Assembly: GCA_013365325.1 (NCBI GenBank)
Contig: JABVXV010000644.1
Span: 1-18,568, forward strand
Length of the DNA stretch: 18,568 bases
Source of the DNA: Dipetalonema caudispina
Taxonomy: Eukaryota > Nematoda > Chromadorea > Rhabditida > Onchocercidae
Reading direction: 5' to 3'
Of this stretch, positions 1 through 10,331 are shown piece after piece (the stretch's first letter is position 1; each line of letters opens with the position of its first letter). The translations under genes were made by a program, and so were the position numbers. The notes below the pieces were generated by a model. The model saw only the letters and a list, made by a program, of their open reading frames with translations. It was not told the DNA's origin and searched no databases.

Positions 1-254
<254 letters not shown>

Positions 255-379
255 TATTTTTGTACTTACATTATTGCTTATTTTGTGCTATTTGTTTATT
301 ACTCATTTGACTTAACTTATCGTCACTTAATTTGTTCGTACTATTTTAATTTTTAAATAGCAAAACGAATAATAATAAC

Positions 380-3300
380 CTCAGGATTTGAATCCAAAAT
401 CGCTCCAAAACTCGAAATGACTGTCGACCAAGTTTATGCAAAATCATTAGTACAAGTGGTATACCGACTGTTGCATACAGCATTGTTGTTAATCTACCAA
501 GTTTGGTATGAGGTGTTATATTACCATAACCGATCGTTGTATATGTTGTCACTGAATATATATATCACATCATATCATATCACATCAGTATATCGAAATG
601 TTTTCATTATGTGCAAAAAAAAAAAAGAAAAATTGGGAGATTTTGATTTTTTAAAAATTATTTTAAAACATTTATTTCCGGAATTCAGTAACTGTTGTTC
701 AAAATGAAAAAAGCTAAAAAAAAAAGCCTGATAATAAGCTTACCCAAAGAAGTCTAAGAAATCATGAATATCAATATGAATAAATGATATGAAAGATTCA
801 TTTGGTTTTTCGTTTAAAATTTTCTAATTTTTTTTCATCAAAAATTTTTAGCAAAAATTTCAATTGAAATAAAATTTTATCAAAAAACAAGAATGACAAA
901 TAATTGATTGAATATCCTCAAAAAAATTACAGTAAGAGATAGGAAAAACGAAATTGAGCATAAGTTAAGGTACAGAAAAATAAATATGCTAATAGCCTTT
1001 CATATAACATCGAAGATGTTCATTTATCCTTGATGTTATCAAGAATAATGTCTTATCTTTCTTATCATTTATCATTTTCTTACCAGCCAAAAACATAGCA
1101 TTCCAAAATGTCCAGGTTGGAGTAAAAAGATGAGTTAAACCAGTTAAAGTTTCGAAACGAGACAATGCAGCGCTCATTTTACGACGAATAACGATTGGAT
1201 TAGCATTCTCTTCCAATGCAATTTCCCAATATCTTAATGATAGCTGGAAATTTGTAAGATGTTAAAAATTTTAGTCACCGATCATCACTTAAATTCTTAA
1301 TTTAATCGTGAATTTTGATTCAATTTTTACTATGAAATAATAAGTAATAATAGCAATCAAATTAAAATTATTTTCTTTTTTAAAGTTATTTGCATAGTTT
1401 TTACGTAACTTTCTTAACAGTATAAAAATTATATTTTCGCTTTTTTTTTTAAAAATATAATATAGTTTAATTTGAATGAAATATGAAAAACGATAGTAAT
1501 TTAATTAATAATAAAATTATTCGCAACATCTATCCAACAATCGAATATTTTATAAAGCGATCTAACTAATTGAGCTTTAATAATGATGATACAATGCTAC
1601 GACGATGAAATCTTTTAATAGCATAAGCAATAGGCTAAAATAATAATAGATCCGGAATGAAGCCTAGATAATATATAAGGAATTGTTTAGGCTTGAGCTC
1701 AGTTATAATATAATTTTTCTCATCCCTAGTTAGTTTATGCTAACATATTTTCATTTAATTTGAATGCAAAAGTCTAAAAGAGATTGGTAATATTTGATAG
1801 GAGAGTAAAAGTGATTAGTAGTAATTTCACCTGTTCAGTGTAATTTCGAAGAGCATACATTTGACCAAAATTGTTACCAAAATGATGAAGCCACAAAATT
1901 TCCGGTTGTGCTGGTTGCAATATTTTAGCTTTATAAATTTCCTGATCCGATAAATGATACATATTTAGGATGTACCAATAAACAGCCTGTAATGTTTAAT
2001 TTTTAACTTTATTTACTGTGCTGATAATTTCCTAATGGGAATATGCAGAATATGTATTTATTTATTTATATATTTATATATCTAATTGTTTGTCACCTGA
2101 TTATGAAATATTTATTCATTTATCCATACCTTGCTTATTTATCTATTCACTTTTTATCTCTTATTCATTTATCTAATTACTTGTTTACTTATTGACCAAT
2201 TTACTCATCTATTTATATATTACTTATTTACTTGTTCAATTATTTATTCTTTCATTCTCTTATTTATTTGTACATTTGGTGTTTGCTTATTTTTTCCGCA
2301 ATTTCTCATTTATTTATTTATTTACTTAATATAACTATTTCCGATCCAAAAGATAATCTATGCAAGACTTAAAACTACTGTCTTTGAAGTATAAAAAGAC
2401 AAAAAATAAATAAATAAATAAACTAATAAATAATTTTACTGGGATTTAAATTTAAAGCTTAGCTTAAAACATAAACGATAATTCTTTTATTTTGGTTTCA
2501 GTATTTTTGAGAGATTTTATAGCATTATAGTTACATTATATCTTCTTTTTACAATCAATATCTGTAATAAAGAAGTATGCAAAAGTTTACCGCGGAAAAA
2601 TCCTACAAAGGATAGGGAACATCTGGTAAATTTCGAATTTTTTCTTTTTTTTTTTTTTTTTTGGATAAAAAATGAACTAAAGTGTACGGGTTACTTGATA
2701 GTTAGTTGACCAATAGATAATCTAATAATGATTGTAGCACTGATAGTTGGTAATAAACTATCAGAATGATGAATTTTTTGCTCAACGGACATCATAACAT
2801 TTCAATGTCGTAATCTAATGAATTCCCTACTCATTGGTGCATAAATTTTACCCGAAATAATCTCTAATAGAATTTATAGGACTTGAAAACTTAAAGATAA
2901 AAGTAAGTAAAAGACCTTGTCAATTCGATTTAACGCAAAGCGTTTATAAATTCGAATACTTTTATTGAGTTCGAATCGATTATTGCTATATTTGGATCGA
3001 ATTTGCCGTACTACTTTTTCAATGTTTAATATAATTCGATACATCGAACGTTCTTCCCATTTGAAATATGCTTTCTTCTGATCTAACATTAACCGTTCAC
3101 TGGGACATTCAATCAGATAAAAAGTCAATCCACCGACGAACGAATAAGCTATCAAAATGAAAATCGGAAATGTCGATTGAACGATGGATTTCTTGTAGAT
3201 ACGCTATAAATTAATAAATATTTAATTAATTAATTGTACTATCAAAGATATATATCTTCTTCTTCTAACCTTTTCAACTTTTTCATTTTTCATAATAACT

Positions 3301-4229
3301 ATTTTTATGCAATGAGGAATGAAATATGATTTGCATCATTTCCTATAGTAAGTGTAATATCTAATCTAATTAAAAAGATATAATTAGCACCATTTATACT
3401 TTCTTGACATTGTGATATGTTATCACAAACAGAATCATATCATTTCTCATCTGATGTTTGTATGGCAAACATTTATGGCTTTTTTTCTAAAAGTCATCTA
3501 AATGTTTATTTTTCTTTTCGATAATAATATTCACCGATATATCTGTCACATCTATTTGTCATCATCCCAAAATGGAGAATTAGTTATTATTTTAATAAGT
3601 AGACACTAACGGTTGATTTTCTTTTCTTTACATTAATTTAAAAAATTTCAATTTTATTCGAACCTGTAATTGGGAAGAAAAACGTTTGAATAAAGATTTT
3701 TTTTTGTCAGATTTTTGATGACAACATTTGATAGGTCCATTGGATTGTAACAATGTCCCACTTTTTTTCTGCAAAAGTCATCAATATGATGGATAATTTT
3801 TGCAATATTTTCAACTGACACTTATCTAAAAGTTAATCAATTTTCGCTTGAAAAATTTATAAATAAAAACTATATTCATAATTAATAACGGATTATTTCG
3901 ATAATTGTAATCATATGATGAATTTTTATAAGGCAAAAGATAAAGATAACATCTATTTATGTTATATTATAATATCAGAAATTAATATTTACTACCAATA
4001 TTTTTAGTATCATGTATATGTAATCAATCAACTCAAAAACAACAAAATATACGATGATCTTTTTTGGATATAATTTAGTGGTAAAAAAAAGGAAAAAAAA
4101 AGAAAAAATATATAAACAATAATTTACAAGATTGAATGATTTAATATTGTATAATGAATTCCGTAATAAATGTGATGATTGTTGTCGTTTTTCGTATAAA
4201 CCAGATAGAATAGGATCGGTTGGCTTCAT
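380..4229 (-). CDS. Two-pore-domain (TWK-type) potassium channel, 5' part, five exons
   Basis: Exons in order: 4229-4128, 3203-2916, 1986-1831, 1243-1084 and 551-380. They join in frame (phases 0,0,0,1, then 2 at the cut-off) to give 292 residues plus two bases. The product would be a plasma-membrane K+ leak channel. Residues 1-43 are cytoplasmic. M1 is about 44-66, with a GG pair and the usual Glu at its end. The first pore helix is about 223-235 (motif WTFWNAMFLA), followed by the selectivity filter TIGYG at 241-245 and M2 at about 256-276. M3, the second pore and M4 are missing and should lie beyond the left edge. The ATG at 4229 was chosen because an in-frame TGA directly precedes it and exon 1 ends at a good GTAAAT donor. 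The exon 2 donor (AAG|GTCTTT) is weak. The M1-P1 loop is about 100 residues longer than in typical K2P channels, with one N-glycosylation sequon (NYT at 178). Family is certain from the filter; exon 1 is the least certain part. Confidence 0.88.
2055..2335. repeat. Degenerate TTTA/TTAT-rich tract in K+ channel intron 2
   Basis: About 280 bases are dominated by imperfect copies of TTTA, TTAT and TTTAT. This produces a spurious plus-strand reading frame rich in Leu, Ile, Tyr and Phe. It is simple-sequence DNA, not a gene. Confidence 0.8.
2740..2764. repeat. Small perfect hairpin in K+ channel intron 2
   Basis: CTGATAGT at 2740-2747 is matched by ACTATCAG at 2757-2764, leaving a 9-base loop. It lies inside intron 2 (1987-2915). 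No known element is recognised and it may be chance in AT-rich DNA. Confidence 0.5.
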
Positions 4230-4260
4230 TCATACATCGATACATCCTTAGCTTATTGGT

Positions 4261-4264
4261 TCTG
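4261..4264 (-). promoter_or_regulatory. Candidate 5' splice-leader acceptor for the K+ channel
   Basis: Reading the minus strand, AATAACAG ends at 4262, about 32 bases before the chosen ATG. Nematode mRNAs often receive a spliced leader at such a site. The upstream sequence is only moderately T-rich, so the assignment is tentative. Confidence 0.3.
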
Positions 4265-5315
4265 TTATTCGAATATATCGATAAAGAAATTACTATAATT
4301 AATTTAGATTTCTTTATATTCCACTGAATAATTCTCCTCCTATTCTTTACTTTTATGCACATCAACAATGTTTTTATATAATACATTTTAGGATAAGCAA
4401 TAAGATTGATAGTTTTTTTTTTTTTTGGCAATAAATGATATCTTCCTTAATTTTAAAATAATAATTATCAAACATAAAATTTTCCTTTAATAATTCAATA
4501 TCATTAAAGCATACGATGATCCAAGGATGATAATGTTTTCATGTCATCATAAAGTTGCACATATCATCTACGAAGTTTTATGTAAGCTAACTAGACATAA
4601 CAATTATGGTATAGGAGCCAGAACAATTGAGCTTTTAACTTTTTTTTTAGGGAAATCTTCGTACACAAAGATTTTGAGCTCTGTTCCTGATTCATTTTTC
4701 TCATAACTTTCTCATCACGAAAATATCTCACACAAAATTGCAATCATTAAGCATTCAGTTCTATTAACAATAGAACATATAAAATCGGAATATCATTCTT
4801 AATTTCTGATTGTATTTCATCCTTCTCTCTTTGCCAACTTTAGTCTAAATCTTTTCATTTGTTTAAATTCATGTCATTATTCTCTTCGACATTCCATCTC
4901 TTTCTTTGAACCTATTTTGAATGCATTCTTTTCAAAGTAAGTATCTCAACATTTCTATATATTTTTAAATCTGGCCCTTTTTACAAATTTTATTTCAAGT
5001 ATACAGAATCAACAGATGATAAACCCTTAAAACTTCATTCATCTGATTTATTTCAAAGTCTTCACTTAAATGAGATACAAGAAAAATTTTATTTAAACTC
5101 GAATATATTTCATATAAACAAATGGAAGATAAGTAGAGCGTATATATGCCAAAAACAATTTCAGTTATACAACAAATGATATTGCTGTCATTAAAGATAA
5201 CTTGTCAGTCACTTACAAGTTACATTTGTGATTTTTCCTTGTTGTAATATTCTTGCGGAGACTTCCGTACATAAAGATGATAATTTTTCCACTGAAGTAC
5301 CATTTTCAATATAAA
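4265..5315. other. Spacer between SPT3 stop and K+ channel start
   Basis: This AT-rich interval of about 1.05 kb lies between two minus-strand genes. It should contain the SPT3 3' UTR and polyadenylation site (TTTATT on the plus strand, i.e. AATAAA on the minus strand, at 5088-5093 and 5047-5052) and the channel's 5' region. I see no exon-like reading frame, RNA gene or clear core promoter motif. Confidence 0.6.
5047..5093 (-). terminator. Candidate poly(A) signals of SPT3
   Basis: AATAAA occurs twice on the minus strand, at 5093-5088 and 5052-5047, about 220-270 bases after the SPT3 stop codon. These are the nearest canonical signals I noticed. In such AT-rich DNA the hexamer also arises by chance. 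Confidence 0.35.
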
Positions 5316-8300
5316 CTAACAGTGATAAGATCCTACAATAACATTACCACCAATCATATATGCTTTATTTTTCCGCAGTGATTCTTCGTAATGCCTCGGT
5401 TGTAAGGCTTTGAAGGGATAAACATCAATGAAATGATTCTTTCCCTCTTCCCTTCTTGACCATAATGCACCTTCGACTAAACAGCAAATCATTTCGCATG
5501 CCAAATAGTTTAGGATCATTAAAGCACCTGGAGCAATTTCAGGATCGCCCAACCATTTCAGAAATCGACCAATTTTTGCTTTTCTGCAATTTTAGAAAGT
5601 TCAAGAAACTGAATTAAGGAGAACTTTTCAATTTTTATCTAAATCTGCCATTTTCCGGACATTGCTTAGCTATTCAGTAAAAAGCCCAACGTGATAATCA
5701 CTTAATTGCATGCCGGATACGCCTTTGAAAGCTTCCTAAAATGGATCCAATCGTTGAACTATGCAACTCCGGCTACTAGCATATTCATTCAGATAATCCA
5801 TCAAACCATTGCTGTATATTATACTACATTAACACAAGAGTAAATTTTAACGTCGGATTAGTACCTAACACCATGTCCAGCACAGAAGCTATATGTCCTT
5901 GCTACCGTATATTCTTTATATTCATCTTCATCCATCAATGCTGTACGTTCTGACAATCGTTTCAATCGTTCACGTTTTTCTTCATCAATTTTTATATCAT
6001 TTTTCAGATATCTCTGCAGCTCGCCGGTTATATCAAACAATCCAACAGTGTCGTATATTGACTGTGCTCTAAAACAGAATATACACAAATAAATAATCTG
6101 CAAAAGTAACCATCTTCAGCATTAATCGTACCGCTACCTACTTAATACCATAGATACTATCACTAACACTCATTGATACCGCCAACAGCCTTACTGCTTA
6201 ATGTTACAACCATTTTACAGTAAAACAATACTCACTGTACATAAGCAGTCAAATTGAATAAAATAACGTAGTAAAACAAAGTTGAACATCTTCATAACAT
6301 GACAGTCACTGCATATATTCTTCCAGAGAGAAGAGATTCGTTAACAGTGAGCATAAAGTTATCTGTTCTTTCATTTTATCAAGGTACACCCTTGCTTTTT
6401 TCTCACACTTTATGATAAAAGATCTAATACATTATTCACTAAAGTTTATCAAACCTAAATAACTAATAACAGGTGTAGCTAATTATATATTATTAATTGT
6501 ATTCTTCTTAAAACATTCAAGTTATTTGTAAAATAATTCAAAAGATCAGTAACGAATAAATCATTAATAACAAACTCTTTTCCACAGAAATCTGAAGTAC
6601 TACTTGGAACCTCGGCCAGGATATCACATTCCGTCTCATAATCGTCATTGAAACCTTTCAACAAATCTGCTGACTGCAAAAATTTTTACGTTCCTTCATA
6701 TTAACATAATTTTCAATTTTCAACATAGAAATGATATATAGGAGTACCATTCTTTTTTAGTGTTAATCTTCTGTTAAATGTTCCCCCCACTAATTTTGAA
6801 TGCATTAATGAAAATTACTTTATTTCGCACTATTTGAGCAATTAAACTCCAATATAGTCTGAAATATTCTATAACTGCAAAAATACATGTAACATAAATG
6901 GTAAGAATTCTCAAAAACGATAAATACCCCTTTAAGATACTAAAACTACTCCAGAAAAATGTCTGTGAATTACTTACTTTAGCCATACGATAAATCCGAC
7001 CAAGATGGAACGGTTTTTTGCGTAGAAGAAATAACAAATCCACACATTCGATTCTTTTGCAGCTGCAGAAAAATTACGATTAAAAACAAACAAAAGAAAT
7101 TTTAAGATTTGAAAAAGGTATGAATTGAAACAACATTAAAAAGAAAAACATTTTTCACCCTCGTAATATTGCACATTTCTTGGCTCTATTTACTGTATCC
7201 GTCATCTGATCACGCAAAATATCGGCAACATATTGCTGACATCTAAAACAGTTTCCATTCATTCATTATATCTCTTCTCTCCAATGTGATAACATATTGA
7301 GAAATTATAGTTAGGAAACGCAATTGCGATTCATAGAATGAAAAAAAAAAAAGATTGAACACAACAAAATAATCATATAATCGTGTTGAGGATTGAAATG
7401 GAACATCCATCTGTAAGATTTCGCTTTTAGCAGAAACCATAAACAAAACTGGAACTTCAAATATTTCGGAACCTATAGACTGCCTAGTATATGTGATAAA
7501 ATTCAAGAATCACAAATAAATAATAAGGTTAACAAGTTGATAATCCTGAAAGTATTAGAAACTGTTCCGTATTCCTGACGACGCATATAGAAAGATCAAC
7601 GAAACAAAAAGATTTGAGTCATGCAAAATTAATCATTGCTAACTGATAAATGATTTTAACTTTGAGGACTAACCATTAAAATTGTATACGATTTTCGTGA
7701 AATAAATTCAAATTTTTGGTTGAAAACTAACGTTTCAATCGGTTCAGCTTCATCACCATAGGCAAACATTAATTTCCCAACAATTTCATAAATATCCTCT
7801 GGAATTGAAGTATGAGCCATCGCTTCTTGTGCAGATTCAAACTGATCACTTCTCTATTCATACATTAAATGCATCAACAAATAATACGCCCATCTATTCA
7901 ATCCAATCAATAATTGATCAGACAGCTGTAACGAATTATTTTCAAAATTACTGACGTAAAATATCATTTTGATAAGTGTCACAACACTGATCTTAATTTC
8001 ATCATAAATAAGTAAAGAAATAGACTTAGATTTATTGAACTATAAGATGGAGGAAATAAGATTAAGAAATTAATTACATAAAAATGAAAAATTTAATTAT
8101 TTAACAAGTAATCTTTTAGCTTTCTAATTCGTACAAATACATAACATAAAAGGAAAATTCTTTGTAAATATTTTCGCTTCACAAATATTTAATTAAAGAT
8201 TTGAATTCAATGATATATTAATAAGTACAGATCAAAAGTGATTAATGATGAAAAACAAAATATAAATTTTTTAGCTCATAAAAATTGTAGTGTATTTGGG

Positions 8301-8712
8301 AATTTATCATAAAATATCATATAAGAATGATAGCAAATATGTTTCGAGTTTTGAGTTATAAAGAATTATTAATATTTGAAGTGATAAATTACTGATAAAA
8401 ATATACAATTTCATTTACATATTTTACAAATGTAGCTTAACATTGAGAGTAAAAAAAAAAAAAAAAAACTGGTTCTTTCCCCCTTTTTTCTTTTGATTCA
8501 AACTATTTAAAATAAAATTACGGTTAAAGATTAAACATTTACTAGTGTAAACAGACAATAAATCAATCAACTGATAAGAGAATTAAATTGTTAATTATGG
8601 AATGAGAAATAAAGAAAACGAGAAAAATTTCACAATTTACTTGCTGTAACGGTATAAAAATTCCATTCGTCATTTGACGTTTCATTACACTTTGGATAAT
8701 TTCCATTCCCAT
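5316..8712 (-). CDS. SPT3 homologue (SUPT3H), SAGA complex subunit, seven exons
   Basis: Exons in order: 8712-8641, 7841-7732, 7242-7159, 7062-6978, 6673-6576, 6068-5865 and 5583-5316. They join in phase to 306 residues plus stop, close to the human and yeast proteins. SPT3 is a nuclear coactivator that helps SAGA deliver TBP to promoters; it carries two histone folds that pair within one chain. The N-terminal fold (about 42-117) has the pattern MFAYGDEAEPIET, then QYVADILRDQ, then AILRG and DLLFLLRKK, matching the human VVHTQL...MRG...EDLLFLMRKD layout. The middle part has the ITGEL, KRERLKR and LMDEDEY...YSF motifs typical of SPT3. The C-terminal fold has FLKWLG, LMILNYLACE and LQPRHYEESLRK. 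Exon 1 (24 residues) and its junction are the weakest part: the acceptor before exon 2 (GTGATCAG) lacks a T-rich tract, and translation could start instead at Met32 (7820). The exon 5 donor (GA|GTTTGT) is inferred from phase and alignment. Confidence 0.88.
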
Positions 8713-8900
8713 TTCACAAATTAAGAAAATATTTCGAAACACTTCACTTGTTTAAATTTCATTTACCCAAAAAAAAAAAAAAAGAAAAAATTTCGTGTAA
8801 AAACTTTACTTATTGAATTTAAAACTTATTTTAACCAAGCTTAATCTTTTTTATCTTTTTAATCTACTCATTTGATACTATTACTTCTTATGTTCTCCTC

Positions 8901-8938
8901 CTTCTTTCTTTCTTTCTCTCTCTCTCTCTCGCTCTCTC
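8901..8938. repeat. CTTT/CT (GA/TC) microsatellite
   Basis: CTTT units run into a (TC)n tract with one G interruption. It lies about 190 bases upstream of the SPT3 start. GA/CT tracts are often nucleosome-poor and sometimes act in promoters, but nothing here proves a role. Confidence 0.9.
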
Positions 8939-10304
8939 ATTTTTACATATTAAATTATTTTCTGTTCAAGAAGATAGATTTCTTCCGTGTTAAATTTTAC
9001 ATTTCATACATATTTAAATCGAACATACTAATGAAACAATATAGTGTATCTTCCATCCTACGTACGTATGTTTAATGTTAACTTAATAAATATTACCTTA
9101 AATTTAATTAATTCGTTTCATTTGACAATCATTAAAAACCTATGATGATATGTTAGTTGTATGAAAGCAAAAATTAAATTAAAAAAATTGATGTAAATTT
9201 AAGATGACAAAATATCGGATAAAAATTAAATCATTTTAAGTAACAAAAAAAAAGAGAATTAGTAGAATGATAGGATTTATGGATAAAAAAAAAAAAAATG
9301 ATGGTATCTTTCTCTTCTCTTTTACCTAAATATTGAGTAAAATTATTGATAATAATTACAACAAAATTACCAACCAATAGAGTTTGTTCATCGTTATATC
9401 ATAAATCTATCAGGTACTGGATCGAGTTGCAAAAAAAGCTAGAAAGTTGAAAATGAAATTTATATGATACATCATTAGTTTGATCATTCATTTCTTTTTC
9501 TTTTTTTTTTTTTTGTTTGGCCGGATTTAAGAAGAATCTGATCAAGTTTTCCGGTTCATTTTTTTTTCCGTATTCTATCTCTTCTATTCCTTTTTTCAAT
9601 CTTGTAACACTTATATGTATGTTAGTTGTTATTTTCTCATACATTTATTACATTTCATACATTTTCATTTCCTTTTGTACTATTGGTTCTTGTACTCTTT
9701 TCTTTTCGATTTCAAGTTATTCGATTCTTTTTGTAATACAAATATTGAGGAAATAGGGAATTATGAATGTATAATTAATATACAAAAATATGAAAAAAAA
9801 AAAAAAAAAAACGAAATACTAGAATGTATTAATCATTTTAAGTTTTTATTTCATTTCAATTTCTTCAATTTTCATTCTTTTAAATTTTAATTTCTTTAAC
9901 CATAATATATATATATTGACAAAAATATAAATATATAATATCAATGAAGAAATGAACGTTATGTTTATCTTACAACAATTAAGGACTTCTTAAAATATTC
10001 ACTTCTTGAAGATGTAATTTTAAGTTGAATTTATGAAATCTATTAAATATTTATCGTTTATGTTAGAAAATTTTCAAACAGCTTAAATTTTAATATTTTT
10101 TAATATAAATTTCTTTCCTAAAAATTTAATTTACTTCAAAATTTATCGATACAAGTGATAAATATTGGATAGATTTCTTTTTACATTATAAACAAATTTT
10201 ATGCTGAAAAAAAAAAAAAAAAAAGCTGAAATTCCAATAATTCGTTGTAAAAGTTGTTAATTTTTCAAAATTGGTACTGTTTACAAATAATTCACATAAT
10301 AATT

Positions 10305-10323
10305 GTTTTTTTTTTTTTTTGAG
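10305..10323 (+). promoter_or_regulatory. Candidate splice-leader acceptor before transaldolase
   Basis: A long T run ends in TTTTGAG at 10323, eight bases before the ATG at 10332. This is the shape of a nematode splice acceptor with no upstream coding exon, which suggests trans-splicing of a leader or a 5' UTR intron. The final GAG, rather than CAG, weakens it. Confidence 0.4.
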
Positions 10324-10331
10324 GCATTAAT

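Larger units (their letters stand above)
8713..10331. other. Intergenic spacer between divergent SPT3 and transaldolase
   Basis: These 1.62 kb separate two start codons on opposite strands, so the spacer probably holds both promoters. It is very AT-rich, with A or T runs near 8769-8783, 9285-9297, 9502-9514, 9794-9810, 10207-10222 and 10305-10320, and a CT tract. The reading frames here are low-complexity products of these tracts. I see no TATA box, Inr or other motif that I would defend. Confidence 0.7.

Noticed and set aside
417..707. Plus-strand 96-codon frame.
   Set aside because: It is the antisense shadow of K+ channel exon 5, which carries the unmistakable TIGYG filter on the minus strand.
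2131..2334. Plus-strand frame rich in Leu, Ile, Tyr and Phe that resembles a membrane protein.
   Set aside because: It is a direct product of the TTTA/TTAT-rich simple sequence inside a K+ channel intron.
4636..4675. AAATCTT...AAGATTT short inverted repeat near 4650-4670.
   Set aside because: Such short palindromes are expected by chance in DNA this AT-rich, and no conserved loop or neighbouring element supports a function.
9517..9890. Overlapping plus-strand frames with Phe/Ile/Ser-rich products upstream of transaldolase.
   Set aside because: They arise from T-rich tracts, overlap each other in two frames, and lack motifs or supporting splice sites.
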